This document shows, one piece after another, positions 1 to 11,844 of a stretch of DNA of 64,000 bases (position 1 is its first letter; the number at the start of each line of letters is the position of its first letter). The stretch is from Hypoxylon rubiginosum (Eukaryota; Ascomycota; Sordariomycetes; Xylariales; Hypoxylaceae): the NCBI GenBank assembly GCA_902806565.1, contig CADCXA010000006.1:2046001-2110000 (forward strand), given 5' to 3'. The notes below the pieces were generated by a model. The model did no database searches and had not been told where the DNA came from. It saw nothing but the letters and a program-made list of their open reading frames with translations. Made by a program: the position numbers and the translations under genes.

Positions 1-31
1 CGCGGTGTTCGGCTGGGAGGTCGGCTGCCAT
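1..31 (-). CDS. Possible 5' end of a minus-strand gene cut by the left window edge
   Basis: On the minus strand an ATG at 31-29 lies in a strong start context (CCACC before ATG, GC after it). It opens a frame MAADLPAEHR that runs off the window. Only ten codons are visible, so no function can be given. The plus strand here also reads open for about 20 codons, so the call rests mainly on the start context. Confidence 0.3.
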   Translation of the reverse strand, partial: MAADLPAEHR

Positions 32-1126
32 GGTGGAAATTGGTATGGTTATGAGGTAAGAGATTAATGAGTTACTGCTGACACAGATCGTATTGGCAAT
101 GTTGTGGTGTATATGTCTTCAGAGCGTGCGAACCTTGGCACTTTTATACAATAGGAGTTGGTCGGTGACAGTCGGATATGTTTAGAATTTCGCCGATGAG
201 GTTGCAGCCATTATATCGTCACTACATATTAAATCCGCATAGAACTCCTTTCAGGTTAGTTCCTATAGTTTAACATACGAGTTCACAATGATTGAAGCCT
301 TGTTCCCCTTTAAGAAGGTATCTTACCATGTAGCCTTACCTAGCATCTACTCGCTCTACGCGGCGCCCCTTTTCTCGGGGCTGCTGTGTTGAAGGAGATA
401 AGAGGGCGGAAGTAAAACTTGACGGAGTTATTCAGACATAGGACCACCTACCCGAGTAGGCTTATTCTATGCGAAAGACCCTAGTTTCCTCATCTCTTTA
501 TTTTACTCAATGCAATCATAAATGGCTCCGTAGTGTGTCGTATCAGGAACCAAAGCAAGTACAAACCAACAACCAGACGGGTATATCATTACCTTTAGCA
601 TTCTCTTCTATATATTGAGTTCTCATATTAGTCAAATTTATGAACTTGGCACTATGATTAGCTGAAATCGACTAGGACAATGGCTCATTGCCTTTATAGG
701 AATGCCACCGGCCGTAGCATCCAATCGGCGTTCTTCTCTTTTCTCCGGACGGATGCCGGATGAAGCCACCCGGAGATAGGTTATTTGAAAGCCGACTGTT
801 TCCCGGACGCATATTGAATGTCGGCATTAGCTAGCCTCCTCCTCACTTGACATACTCTGGAATTGGAGGTAGGCGAGACAAGAAGATATAAACTTGGATA
901 TTGTTATCTTGGTGCAGATACATAATCGACAGGGAATGGGAGGTAGTTTCACAATTGTGTTGGAGGAACGAAAGAGGGATGCGAAATCTCCGAGCTGAAA
1001 ATATCTCTTTAGCGCAACGCGTGAGATGGCTGAAACTCACCGTAACATCATATGACTAACATGGCTAGCAGAAACTTATTTACAACAAATAAAACTGCAT
1101 GCGAATATGAACACGATAAGTGGCAT
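32..1126. other. Intergenic, no gene seen
   Basis: AT-rich spacer with no convincing coding region. The longest minus-strand frame (843-1040) resembles nothing recognised and lacks coding composition. Confidence 0.6.
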
Positions 1127-3452
1127 ATGGCGATGGAGCGCCGAAAAGCGGCAGGTGAGTGTGGAATAGTTAAGAGGTTGACCAACTCAGTTCTCACCAG
1201 TGAATATCTCGCTCATACAGGCCCGTAACTCAACTCAAGAGAGGACCTTTAGTTATGAGAGAATTAGAACCGATGAGGGAACATCGTACATCAGACTTCT
1301 CGAGCTCGAAAATGGCAGCAGAGGTAGCATTATCAAGTGCAGACTGTTTGACATTGACCTCAATGCGGCAAAGCCGCCAAGATACGAAGCTGTGTCGTAT
1401 TCCTGGCGGAAAGATGTCCTTCGCGGCAATCTGAACGACGACGCCTCAAAACTCTTCCCGGACCGGTTCCCCATGTACGGAAAAGAAGACGGAACAACGG
1501 ATACGAAACTTATTCTGTGCAATGATAAGACTCTGCACATACAGCGCAACTTGTACGACTTCCTAGTCCGACTACGAGCCAAGAAGAGGAGGCTGCCTCT
1601 TTGGATCGATGCGATATGCATCGACCAAGACGAAACGAACGCAGAGGCGAGAAAAGAGAAGTTCAGGCAACTCGAACTGATGGGTCGAATTTACGGCTCG
1701 GCTGAAATCGTCTTGGTATGGCTCGGAGAGTCCACGAACATCACATCGATGCCATCTTTCCCCAAGTCTCTCCGGGAGATCGAGGAGGTCAAGATTGAGT
1801 ACGAGAGCTTCCGATCCGAATACGACATCTCCAAAGTTCGAAAGAAAGGGGCCGTGTTTGCGATACTCCCACAGCTAGCTGGGACCACCATCGAGAGCCT
1901 AACGAGGCTGCTGAACCGAGACTACTTCCAGCGCGCCTGGGTGGTGCAGGAGCTTGTGCTGGCGCGCGAGCTCGTCTTCTTTGTGGGCGATATGGAGATC
2001 CCGCCCGGCCAGCTCCTCAACGCGATACAGCTCATCTCCGCCTGCGGCCTGATGCACACATCCGCGACAGACCCTGCTCTCGTGGGTGGTGGTGGGTTCC
2101 GGGCAATGCCCCATATAATCCAAGCCCAACGAGATCGCCGGGACGGCCGTACTTGGCCTTTTGACGATTTTCTCTTCTTGTGTCGAGATAGGCTAGCCTC
2201 TCGGCCTGAAGATAAGATATTCTCCCTCCTTGGTCTCATAGGCGCCGAAACAAGCACAATGCGTATTGAAGATGCGATAACAGAGGATGGGGTGTCGTTG
2301 GATATACTTTACATAAACGTCACTAAATTATTAGCAGATAAACATGGATGGTCGTATATACTCTCCCTTGCGGCAGTCGGAGCTGCAGAGAACGGGGGTT
2401 TGCCATCATGGGTTCCTGATTTTCGAACCCCCCTATATCCTAAGCCTTTTTGGTTCTACGGATGCACCCATTTCAAAGCAGCGGATACTGTAATAGGTCG
2501 TTTTTTGATACAAGAGAGAAGCAAGAAGCTTCCGGCCACTTCTTTCTCTTGGGGTCTAACTGTCTCCGCGTCCTACATCGACGAGGTCGTGCAAGTCGGG
2601 GAGAGCCACGCAGAACTCCACCCCGAGCAATGCAAGTACGCCGACGGTCATTTCCTCGATCTGATTTCTAAGCTGGGAAAGAGATATAGCCATACCGACG
2701 AGCTGACGATCGACGTCGTGATGAAGACTCTGACTGCCGACGTTTTCGGGCGGGATAACAAGATACCCATCGCGAAGCTCCGACGTGCTTTCATGGTGTG
2801 GTTGGAAACGACAATCTCAAACTTGCAATTCGACCGCGCGAAGACTAAGCCCGCGAACAAGAAGTTCCACTTGACAACGAGCGGAAAGAACGCGGCTATG
2901 ATCCACGACTGTAGCTCGATCAACGGCACGCAAGTGGATCTCCGGGAAGCCGTCGACGCCTTCCTCTCCGTCCACGACTCGGAAGTCTTTCCGATTCGGG
3001 AGCAGCTGAAGAACCATCCGCGAGACGTCGGCATCACAGGAGCAGAACTCGTCGAGGGTGAAGAGGGGGAGAGGAAGCTACTCAGCCAGTTCGAGGCGTA
3101 CGTCAGCGTAGAGAAGTTCTGGAAGCACGTCGAGCAGCAGATCGGCGGCGTCTGGTGGGCGATAGACCAGATACATCAGCACCGTCGACTGTTCCGGACG
3201 CGGCAACGCAATTTCGTCGGACTCGCGCCGCGGGACGTCAGGATAGGAGATATTGTCTGTCTCGTGGCTGGGACTGCCACACCCTTCGTGTTACGTAGAA
3301 GGGATAATGATGTAAATGCCACTGGAGGCTTTCTGGGCAATGGACGTAAGAGCCACGTAAGTCTCGTGGGAAGTGCTTATTTGCATGGTGTCATGCAAGG
3401 CGAGCTGATCCAGAACGGCGATGTCAACTTTGTAGATATACTTATTATATGA
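1127..3452 (+). CDS. HET-domain heterokaryon incompatibility protein
   Basis: This is a fungal HET-domain protein of the group tied to non-self recognition and programmed cell death after hyphal fusion. HET motifs appear in order: YEAVSYSW, then LPLWIDAICIDQ, then YGSAEIVLVWLGE, then RAWVVQELVLA. The C-terminus keeps the usual tail (GDIVCLVAG, PFVLR, then YLHGVMQGE). The long frame has no early ATG; its first codon is a GTG at 1200. The best model is a nine-codon first exon (ATG 1127, exon to 1154), an intron at 1155-1200 (GTGAGT donor, CAG acceptor), then one exon to the TGA. This gives 759 residues, and the junction codon G|TG keeps the frame. The intron is only 46 nt, close to the lower limit for such fungi. 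Upstream in-frame ATGs at 1127 and 1133 are both usable. The family is certain; the first exon is inferred. Confidence 0.88.
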
Positions 3453-5342
3453 GCGGTGGCTAGATATTCACGGATATACCTAGGGAATAGAACTAGGTGT
3501 TGATTCGTCTCTTAAGTCTAAGCCTCGCTGAGAATCGATCTGAGATTCCTTATGCCTAGTTAGTCCATATGCAGAGATCGTGATGTATCTGAGTCGGCTC
3601 TTCCTTAGAATACGACGTACTCTTTTATTAGTTTGGTCTAGACACAACTGTAGATCATTATCAAGAATCTGGCCTTTTTGGCTAGATGAGAGTTTAGGTG
3701 AGTTAGCCAGGATAGGGGCTAAGACGAGTACAAAAGGTCTCTTGTATGTATACCCGGAGTCCACAGCTGTTAGGTTGAGAGCCCCTCGTCCAACAACGTC
3801 GTTGCTATCGAAGTTTATCGTAGGCATCTACATATTACACGTTAGACTAATTCGAAATAGAAGCTTAGTGAATAGATAGCTTTGCAATGGTCACAACTAC
3901 TCCAATTCCCCAATTGTAACGTAATTCGTCCTCACCGAGTCGACTTGTGCGAGCCTGGATGAACCGGGTTTATCTAGACCGGTCAATATATAGGTCCACG
4001 GACTAGTGTAGGCTTTGGATCGGTGCCATGTAGGTCGGGATCTCCAATATGACACTATCGGCATGTGAGCACCTATACCGTCCTATCAGTTAATGACCCT
4101 CTTTTCCCCAATGCCGTCTTCCGGCAAACAAAATGCTGGCATGGATTGCTGCCGTGCTCTCGTACGGTAGAGCTCTTTATTGGTGTCCGTGTATTGTGAC
4201 GAATCACCATTCATGCTAGATAAGGAACAGGTGTGACACCGATTTGTCACTAATGCTAAGCGTAGGTAGGTAGTCTAATAATGGCCACATGGGAAAGCTG
4301 CATCGTAGTATAGTGCGTACATGGGGAGTAGTTCAGAGGTGTCCGCTAATGGATGGTGGTGACGCCGGGTCAACGTCTTCAATAACACCTCCCAAGAAAC
4401 TAATCTCCAACACCGTCGTCATGGGTTGTGTGTCCTTTATGCTCGCGCTGCTATGGCGACGATGGTTAACGCTGGCCTTACAAGATTCGGTTTGGAGCTT
4501 GGAAGTTGGAACTTGGGATCCTGGGTGGATATCGTCAACAAGCTTGGATTGATATAGCAAGTTCTGAGAGTTGATAGGTGGGATCCTGGAAAAGAAGGGG
4601 TGGAAAATACTCCGACTTGATTTATGTAATAGTTGTTGCATATTAATAAATAAACAAATAAAATGTTGCATATTGCTGGACCCTGATATTTTCATAAATC
4701 TTTTTTTTTTCTTGGGGCGCGATAGAGCGGCAACTTCCGGATATGCATTCATGCATGAAGTGCCTCTTATACCTCTTATTCGTTAGGCGGCAGATATAAG
4801 TAAGACAGGTAAGATCGGGCTTTGTCTGGAACCCCCTAAAAAGACGCTAATAGCCAGACCCAATCCAAGTTGGCAAACGGCAAACATCAACCAGCATCCC
4901 ACCTCACATGCCGCTGTCGTTGTACCGGTAGTGAGTACGGTAACGGGGGTACTGACTGTTAGCTTTTGCTGCTTGGGATCCATGTACCCACCATGACCCA
5001 TAACCCATAAGTACATGTATCCAAGCAGCCAAGTAACCCTCCTTCGGGTTTCGTGGGTTTCGCAGTACCTTATGTACCTTATGTACCTTATGTACATAGT
5101 ACCGGGTACCCAATACCACACCCAATACCACCAATACCAATACCACTTTATTCTGGGCTCCCCTCTCCCAAACAGAACCTACAAACCACGAACGACGAAC
5201 CTCCCACCTCTTTCGACCGCATCTTCTTTCTCTCACTTCCTCCTAAAACCACCAACACTCGTACGATCCAACGATACACCCGACAAGCTTGTCTCCCGGG
5301 ACGTTTCGTTTGGTCAAAAAGGCGACATATTGCGCAGTCAAG
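3453..5342. other. Intergenic, no gene seen
   Basis: AT-rich, with overlapping short frames on both strands (up to 139 codons) that match no known family. The right end is the promoter and leader of the endosulfine gene and holds a nine-base tandem repeat. Confidence 0.6.
5065..5095. repeat. Nine-base tandem repeat (GTACCTTAT)x3
   Basis: Three uninterrupted copies of GTACCTTAT followed by GTAC, about 250 bases upstream of the endosulfine start codon. A short stretch rich in ATACCA follows. The repeat creates spurious minus-strand frames with repeated VHK. Confidence 0.85.
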
Positions 5343-6189
5343 ATGAATCCTCACCAGAAGAACAAGATTGACGTCAAGGTGAGTTTTCCCCCCCTTCGAC
5401 AACCTTCCCCCACGGCTACCCATTCTCTTATTGGGTTGGACATTGGACACCCAAATTGTATACCCAAGCGATGAGACAAAGGGCTGCTGCAAATGAAGTC
5501 CAGTATATCTATCACATTGGACTTCTCTATTCTACCACACCCGAGTCTAAATATCGCTTCTTTGTCTTAGCCAACTTACCTCTTGATCTACACATACACC
5601 GCTACAACACATCTCTCTCTCCCAAGCAAACCTTCCCCCGGCTATTCTTACACAGATCACTAACGTCGCCGTTGACACCGTCCAGACGCTCTCCCCCGAG
5701 GAGCAGCGGCTCTTCCGCCTGTACGGCAAGCTGCCGTCCAAGTCGGACCACTTCGCCAAGCACCTGAAGGAGCGCAAGTACTTCGACAGCGGCGACTACG
5801 CCATGTCCAAGGCCGGCAAGGGCGACAGCGTCGACACGGGCAGCGTCGGCAGCCAGCACCCCGTCCCCGAGAACATACCGCACCTGTCGTCCCCCAACGG
5901 CCAGAACGGCGGCGGCGCCAACGGCAACACCGTCATCGGCCAGCAGCACCACCCGGGCCTCCACGGCCAGAACGGAGGCGTCGGCGCCGGCGCCGGCGGT
6001 GGCCCCCAGGTCACGGCGTCCGGCAGCCCCGTCAAGGAGAGCAGCTTCCTGCACCGCGAGACCAGCGTCGACGAAGGCTCTGCCGCCGCCGCTGCCGAAG
6101 GTCAACAGAACAAGACTACTACTGCAAATTCGTCTTCTCCCATCTCCCCAGAGAACGCCGGTATGAAGGGCATCCCCATCCGAAGATAA
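5343..6189 (+). CDS. igo1: Endosulfine (ENSA/ARPP19/Igo1) family protein
   Basis: Members are small disordered proteins. When phosphorylated by Greatwall/Rim15 kinase in the motif FDSGDY they inhibit PP2A-B55, linking nutrient signals to mitotic entry, quiescence and mRNA stability. Exon 1 is 5343-5378 (12 codons, GTGAGT donor), the intron is 5379-5655 (277 nt, ACAG acceptor), and exon 2 runs to the TAA, giving 189 residues. The conserved core LSPEEQRLFRLYGKLPSK leads into KYFDSGDYAMSKAG around residues 55-70, where the serine of FDSGDY is the expected kinase target. The rest is low-complexity Gly/Asn/Ser-rich sequence, longer than in animal ENSA but common in fungi. The start is fixed by the only upstream ATG that splices in frame. 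The fungal database name for this family is often 'mRNA stability protein'. The symbol is given by homology. Confidence 0.93.
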
Positions 6190-6987
6190 GGAGGAGAGAA
6201 GAAGAGAAGAGAAGTGAAGAAGAAAAAAGACTTATTATTTCTAAAGGAAAGAGTTGATAATCTCTCCTCCCGAGATGCGGCTGTCCGTGGTCACCGGTCA
6301 CAAGAAATGAACTTTGCGACATAAATCGCCAAGGAAACAGGATTTACACTTCCCACCTTCCGTCGATTGCAGTCTCTTTCCTTAAGTTCTCTCTCTCACT
6401 ATGTGGGATTAGTCTACGATGTACGTTATGTCGTTGTCGTTGTACGCTGAGTGGTTTCCGAGATCGAGAATGGAAAGGAAGGGGAAAGGACGTTGTAAAA
6501 GGCGGCAGTAGTTCCCCCCCTTTTGACGATGGTTACGAGGGTGGAGGGAGGATTGCGTTGAATTTGCCCTTTCTTCCTTTTTCTCGTTCACCCGAGGCGT
6601 TCAGGGAGGGTTGATATGGCATTGGCAAAGGGTCATTTCATACATGCAAAAATGTTACGGTGTTTTCATCGTTTTTATCTATTCCCAGCCTCGATCTGAG
6701 ACTTTCGCTAAGCACCTCTTCTTTTTTTATCTTGATGATAGCCCTTCGTTGTACATGCTTGATTTGACTACCTATGTAGTTTTCTTTTCATCTACGGATG
6801 CGGGACGGGTTCGGCATCGTTTTGGTGTCCATGGTCAGATAGTTGTTTCGATGATGGATTTTCCCAAGGCTAAATCAAACCCATTGTATCGCCTGACACT
6901 GATTCAACCATGCTTTTCACCCATTTTGTATATGCCGTGCCATTTAAACGGTCGTATGATTCCTATGTGGCCAGATAATATTCAGAT
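6190..6987. other. Spacer between convergent genes, no gene seen
   Basis: Space between the 3' ends of the endosulfine and MYG1 genes, presumably both 3' untranslated regions. A 126-codon plus-strand frame (6611-6991) has no recognisable content. Confidence 0.6.
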
Positions 6988-8070
6988 TTAAAATTCGACG
7001 GCCTTAACTGCCATTGCTTTCGCGCCATCGAATGTCTTGTTTCCTCCGATGAAGCCCGATGCATGTACAAACACGCCACCGGGAATACCAGAGACCTCGT
7101 CCAACTGCGCGTCGCGGGCTCCCCTCCACGGTTCCGGCAGCGCCTTCCGGCTCTGGAATGAGTCCTTGGTCACGGGGACGGACTGGATCCTCCACTTGGC
7201 CTCCGGTACGGGCTTCTCCGGGTACAGCACGTAAAGCACCTTCTTATCGGTACCTTCTTGTTCTTCTAGGGTGTACAGGTGGTCCTTCCAGGGCACGGCT
7301 TGGCCCTCGAGCACCATGACGCGGCCCTCCGGGTCGAACTGTAGCCTCTTCTGATACGCCTCCTGCACGATGGCGCGCGCCGGCAGCCACGCCTTGGCGT
7401 AGTAGTCTAGATCCCGTGAGAACTCCTCGCCGATGCGCGTGCTAGCTGTAATGAACTTCTCATCCTCGGCTGCTTGGGCGGCGGTCGGGTCCGAGGGCGT
7501 CGGGTCGTTCCAGTTGGGGTTCAGGCGGCCGACCATAGCGCCGAGCGTGAAGCCGCCATCGCTGAAGCCCTTCTCGAGGCCCGCGGCCTCCACCTTCTTG
7601 GGGTCGTACGCCGAGATGCCGTTGTCGTGGGCGTCGAGGGCCTCGATAAAGGACTCGTACAGCTTGTTCCAGAGGAGGCCGACGTCGTCGCTGCCCTCGG
7701 GTTTGTCCAAGCGCTGGGCGACGATGGCCCGGCCGAAGTGCAGGAACACGAGGCCGGCGCTCGACAGCTTGGTGGGGCGGCCCGGGAACGTGGTGGTAAA
7801 GGTGCGCTGGTGATGGTCGTAGCGGTGCCGCTCGGCGTCGTACTCGCCGCCCACGTCGACAACGGTGTGGCACGTCTCTAGCAGGGCCGGGTCCCGCGTC
7901 CGCACCAACGAGCTGCCGGCGTACGCGGGTAGTAGGCGTAGCATGTACACGGCGAGGGCCTCGTCGGCGTGGAAGTGGCCGTTGTGCGTCCCGATCTTGA
8001 CGCCGAGGCCGTCGCTGGTCTTGAGTCTCTTCGCTGCGCTTTCGGCCATCTTGATTACCTGACGGAGCAT
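6988..8070 (-). CDS. MYG1: MYG1 family 3'-5' RNA exonuclease (UPF0160, DHH-like metal hydrolase)
   Basis: MYG1 is a conserved nucleo-mitochondrial exonuclease. In human cells it processes rRNA and mitochondrial transcripts. One uninterrupted exon encodes 360 residues, near the usual 330-380. The N-terminal metal-binding signature THNGHFHADE (residues 28-37) and the downstream VVDVGGEYD with RYDHHQRTF are the family hallmarks. C-terminal matches include PWKDHLY, LYVLYP and HASGFIGGNKT. Two in-frame ATGs are possible: 8070 and 8049. The first adds MLRQVIK, a short basic-hydrophobic lead that could aid mitochondrial import; this is an inference. The gene is divergent from the INO80 subunit gene, with about 870 bases between start codons. 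Confidence 0.95.
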   Translation of the reverse strand: MLRQVIKMAESAAKRLKTSDGLGVKIGTHNGHFHADEALAVYMLRLLPAYAGSSLVRTRDPALLETCHTVVDVGGEYDAERHRYDHHQRTFTTTFPGRPTKLSSAGLVFLHFGRAIVAQRLDKPEGSDDVGLLWNKLYESFIEALDAHDNGISAYDPKKVEAAGLEKGFSDGGFTLGAMVGRLNPNWNDPTPSDPTAAQAAEDEKFITASTRIGEEFSRDLDYYAKAWLPARAIVQEAYQKRLQFDPEGRVMVLEGQAVPWKDHLYTLEEQEGTDKKVLYVLYPEKPVPEAKWRIQSVPVTKDSFQSRKALPEPWRGARDAQLDEVSGIPGGVFVHASGFIGGNKTFDGAKAMAVKAVEF

Positions 8071-8938
8071 ACAATCTTGGGTTCTTAGTTCAAAATGGGG
8101 TTGGGTGTTTCGTTTGTATTCCGAACTTTAGGATGTAGGGTGTAGGACGTGGATACCTTAAAAGGTAGGCTTTCGGAAGATTTCCAATAGTAAATATTAC
8201 AGTGGCCGAGTGGACGGTCGAGCTAATGGTGGGGCAATTGGGGTCCGAAAATGTTGGAAATTGACTTATTAGGTTAGGCGTTAGTGTGGTATCGATAGCT
8301 CGGGGAGTGGGAATGGCTTCCTGCCGGTGTGGCCGTAGTAGTGAAAAGACGCCCTAAGAAATTGCTAAGGCTAAGGATTTTTGGGCCGAAGATGTCGCAT
8401 TTTAGATGGAAAACTGAATTGAACGCGTGTTTGTTTGTTGGAAGGGAATGATGTGCCGCATTTAGGATGCAAAGGAAGCAATTTACTTATTTACTTGAGA
8501 TATCTGATTTTCATGTACTTTTAACAATAACAGCTACATCTAACATCAGCTACATATTACCTACATATGTACTTGGGTAAAATACCGCCCAAACTTCTTT
8601 CAATTTTTATCGTGTATTGTTTCACAGCCTAGGCATAACGGCACACGCTACAACAACCGCGATCAGCTGAATGTTTGACAATCTCCAAAGGTCCAAAGGT
8701 GGTCCTGCCCTTCCAGCATTTCCAGCCTTGCCGTAAATAATCAGAACCCAAAAACTTCGACGATTTTCCCTGCCAAAATTTATCTCACGTCTTTCCATTC
8801 TCAACCCCTAATTTTCCTCTAATCATTCCATCTTCATCAATACCACTCGCTTCACTTCAATTCTTTTCTTTGACCTGCATCCAATCATCATCGCTCCTGT
8901 ACTCGGACTAGATCCCTTCTTTACATACCTAGGCAGCC
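8071..8938. other. Divergent promoter region between MYG1 and the Iec3-like gene
   Basis: AT-rich spacer. The right end (about 8770-8935) is a pyrimidine-rich leader typical of fungal promoters. No frame of note. Confidence 0.6.
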
Positions 8939-10013
8939 ATGGATCGCACCTCAGTCAAGGCAGAGTACGACAAAGACAACGATCATGGCGACCTACAAAT
9001 GGCAGATGCCAGACCTTCCTATAAGTCGTGGAAGAAGAAGTACCGCAAGATGCGCATCAAATTTGATCAGCAGATGCAAGAGATAGAGTCTTTGCATAAG
9101 CTAGAACAAAAGGCTATGCGAACTGCTAAGCGTCTGGCTATCGAGAACGAGTAAGATCCATCTCTTTCCCCCGGCATACTCGCCCCAAAGAAGAAGCATG
9201 AGTTTGGCTAACTTACTCTATCTTTGTAGCCGTATTATGGACATGTTGTTGGACATCAACGATTCGCCCCAGATACCCTTCGAGAAACGGATAGATATAA
9301 ACCTAGATGATGACGAGTACGACAATGATTCCGACGCCACCCAGAAACCCACAAGGGCTCTCCGAAAGCTAGAGGAGGATGTGCCCCATAGATCCTATGC
9401 CGCGACTATTGAACAATTCCCCGAGGTTATGGAGGACTTAGATCCCCAAGACCCGTCCATCCATCCTATTACATTCTTGACCGCCGATGACATCGACGAG
9501 TACCTGTACGAGCTCGACTCCCGACTAAAGCTTCCGCCGAAGCCTACCCTCGCACCCAGCGCCATCGGAAAGGAGGTGCCTAACCCAGCCGCCAACTTTG
9601 CGCTGCGAAACCCTACAAGTGTCTACAACTGGCTACGACGGCACGCACCTAAGACGTTTCTACAGGACCTCGAGAAGGAAAAGGAGAAGGACAAGTCCAA
9701 AGACAAAGACAAAGACGACCGCCACGGCGACAAAGATGATGATGGCGGCAAGCAGAAGCGCAAGGCCGGCGGGTCTGCGCGGACCAAGAGACAATCAGCC
9801 GCCAGCCGCAAGGAGAAGGAGGCGGCAGAGTCGATGGACTGGGACGACGACGCGGGCTACGACGCGCCTGCGCCTGCACCTAAGAACAAGCGGAAGCGGG
9901 ACGACGACGGGGGATACCGACCCAAGGGCGGATCTAGTCGACCTACGAAGAAGCGCAAGAGTAAGGATCTGTCTTCTCTTCCGTCTAAGAGCTCTAGGAA
10001 GTCGAACGCTTAA
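8939..10013 (+). CDS. iec3: INO80 chromatin-remodelling complex subunit, Iec3-like
   Basis: Probable homologue of the fission yeast INO80 subunit Iec3, which acts in the nucleus in nucleosome remodelling. Exon 1 is 8939-9150, the intron 9151-9229 (79 nt, GTAAGA donor, GGCTAAC branch, TAG acceptor), and exon 2 9230-10013, giving 331 residues. The family block is near the N-terminus: SYKSWKKKYRKMRIKF, a coiled coil of E/K-rich heptads, then ENDRIMDMLLDIN made by the splice junction, then PFEKRIDINL. The C-terminal third is low-complexity, highly charged K/D/E/R sequence with several KKRK-type nuclear localisation signals. The family call rests on the N-terminal block recalled from the Pfam Ino80_Iec3 family and was not checked by search. 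Confidence 0.8.
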
Positions 10014-10766
10014 CTCTACTGCGCCACTGCCGCATTACGTTGCTATGCATCTGGGAGATTTTTTTTTTCGCCAGTGTGTCTTAATAATAATAGGGGGGGC
10101 CTTTAAAGGGCAGATCATAGGGGGTACAAAGGCGTCAGTCATTGGGGTGGTCAGTACGGTCTAGCATTTGGAATTGCGGGAGAGCTATATAATCAATCTG
10201 CTAGTGCTTTCCGCCAGCAGTGCACTTGTAAGCTGGAGTTCGCGATACAGCAATTGAGTATTTTTTCACTTCATGTCGATAGGGCCAAGCGTGCCTTCGA
10301 GAGCCGTCAAGAGGAGCTAGCTAGCTATACTTGACACTACATTCCACAATGGATGGACCGTACCTCTTAAGTGACATAAGGTGTTTGTCTAGGAGCTTGG
10401 GTTGCGTCCGCTGATTGGCTCCCACAGCTTTAGTTGAATTTTCTTGATTGGTTCGACCTCGAAGCCCGAACTTCACGCTGCTTTTACGGTGGATTCTTCA
10501 TAAAGTCAAGTTACCGATATAGAAATTGTGACATCTTCAAAAGTGAGAAAGCCCTGTTGTAATCTCAGTTGAATATACGGACTTTGACATATATAACTGA
10601 TTCAGACGGGACGGAATTATCAACCTGAAGAGTCCGTTGTCTCATATCTTTGCTTAGACCCAGCTAGCAGATTCACACGCCAAACTCCTTTTATTAAAGG
10701 AGCTCAACCAAAAGGTTGCTTTCACGTCGTCTACCAAAGGCCCGAATACCCACCACCACTGCAGCC
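10014..10766. other. Intergenic, promoter of SFM1
   Basis: No gene seen. It carries two CCAAT-type pentamers in reverse orientation (GATTGG near 10415 and 10447), a possible CCAAT-binding-complex input to SFM1. Confidence 0.5.
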
Positions 10767-11844
10767 ATGCCGGAGCGCAAGACGTACATCGTCGAGCACC
10801 TGGACCCGGAGCTGGGCCAGTGGTCGGAGCTCGAGTACGCGGCGATCGCGCGGGAGACGCAGCAGCGCGGCGGCGGGAACAACACCTTCATGCTGTCGTC
10901 ACTGCCGGCCGGGTTCCGGGTGCCGCCCCGACTAACGGAGATCCCGGCCTTCAGGGCCGAGACCCGAGGCGTCGAAGAGATGTACGGGACCGAGGAGCTC
11001 AAGGGCAGGGTGTGCCTGCTCGACCCCCAGGCCGAGGAGGACCTGAACCCGGACGACAAGAGGGAGTTCGACGTGTTCCTGTTCGGCGGGATTCTGGGTG
11101 AGTTTTCGAGGCTGACTGGCTGGCTGGTTGGCTGGCTCGTTCGCTTGAGTTGAGTTCATGGCTGATGATGGTGTATATAGGTGACGATCCGCCACGGGGT
11201 ACGTTATATAAGAGCCATCTGCTTCATACCTGCCCACTTGACTTCTAAAGTAGAAAGTAGAGAAAGAGAGAATAGATGATACACGGAATGAAGCTAAACC
11301 GAAGGACTCTAGATCGAACATCCGAGCTGCGCAAGAAGGGCTTCAAGGGCCGGCGGTTGGGCCCCGTACAGATGACGACGGACACGGCGGTGCGGGTGAC
11401 ACGGATGGTGGTCGAGGAGCAGTGTAAGTCTTCTGCTCTCTTTCTTTTCTTCTCAGCCAGCCATCTGCCCCCTAAACATATCCGTGGCTTCAACACACGA
11501 CAGATCAATTAGACTATGAAAGAGTAGGTAGCTAAGTGAGAAACCAGTCACGTTAAACAAGATACCCTACACCGACTTCCCCGAGCTCAAGTTCAACGAG
11601 CACGAGAGTACGCAGATGCCGTTCCGGTACGTAAAGGATGACGACGGAAACCCGATCATGCCTGAGGTGAGTCCATTTCTCCACTATCCGATTGCTTAGT
11701 ATACTCTGTTCTGCTCTGCTCTACGCATACCCTGAGCGAAAGGGCGGACAGGTGAAAATGTATAATTAATTCATTAATTGAATGCAGGGCATGGTCGATC
11801 TGATCAAGAAGGATGCCGACAAGAGCATCGATGATCTATTCTGA
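10767..11844 (+). CDS. SFM1: SFM1-type SPOUT protein arginine methyltransferase
   Basis: Yeast Sfm1 methylates an arginine of ribosomal protein uS3 (Rps3) in the cytoplasm. It is an unusual SPOUT-fold protein methyltransferase. Five exons were resolved: 10767-11097, 11181-11198, 11313-11423, 11548-11666 and 11788-11844, giving 211 residues. All four introns are GT-AG (83, 114, 124 and 121 nt). Family blocks are continuous across the joins: YIVEHLDPELGQWSELEY, CLLDPQAEEDLNPDD, FLFGGILGDDPPRDRTSELR, KGRRLGPVQMTTDTAVR, IPYTDFPELKFNEHEST, MPFRYVKDDDG, then DLIKKDADKSIDDLF. Exon 2 is an 18-nt microexon that supplies GDDPPR, part of the conserved glycine-rich cofactor-binding region. The ATG chosen starts right before the first conserved block. 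The frame extends upstream only through a TTG. Confidence 0.93.

Noticed and set aside
4783..5236. Minus-strand ORFs of about 110 codons before the endosulfine gene
   Set aside because: Generated by the GTACCTTAT tandem repeat (repeated VHK/YIR); no other support.
11424..11560. Alternative SFM1 exon from the acceptor at 11505 (CACGACAG)
   Set aside because: It needs an additional intron of under 40 nt and breaks the conserved spacing. The acceptor at 11547 gives a continuous FTLNKIPYTDF.
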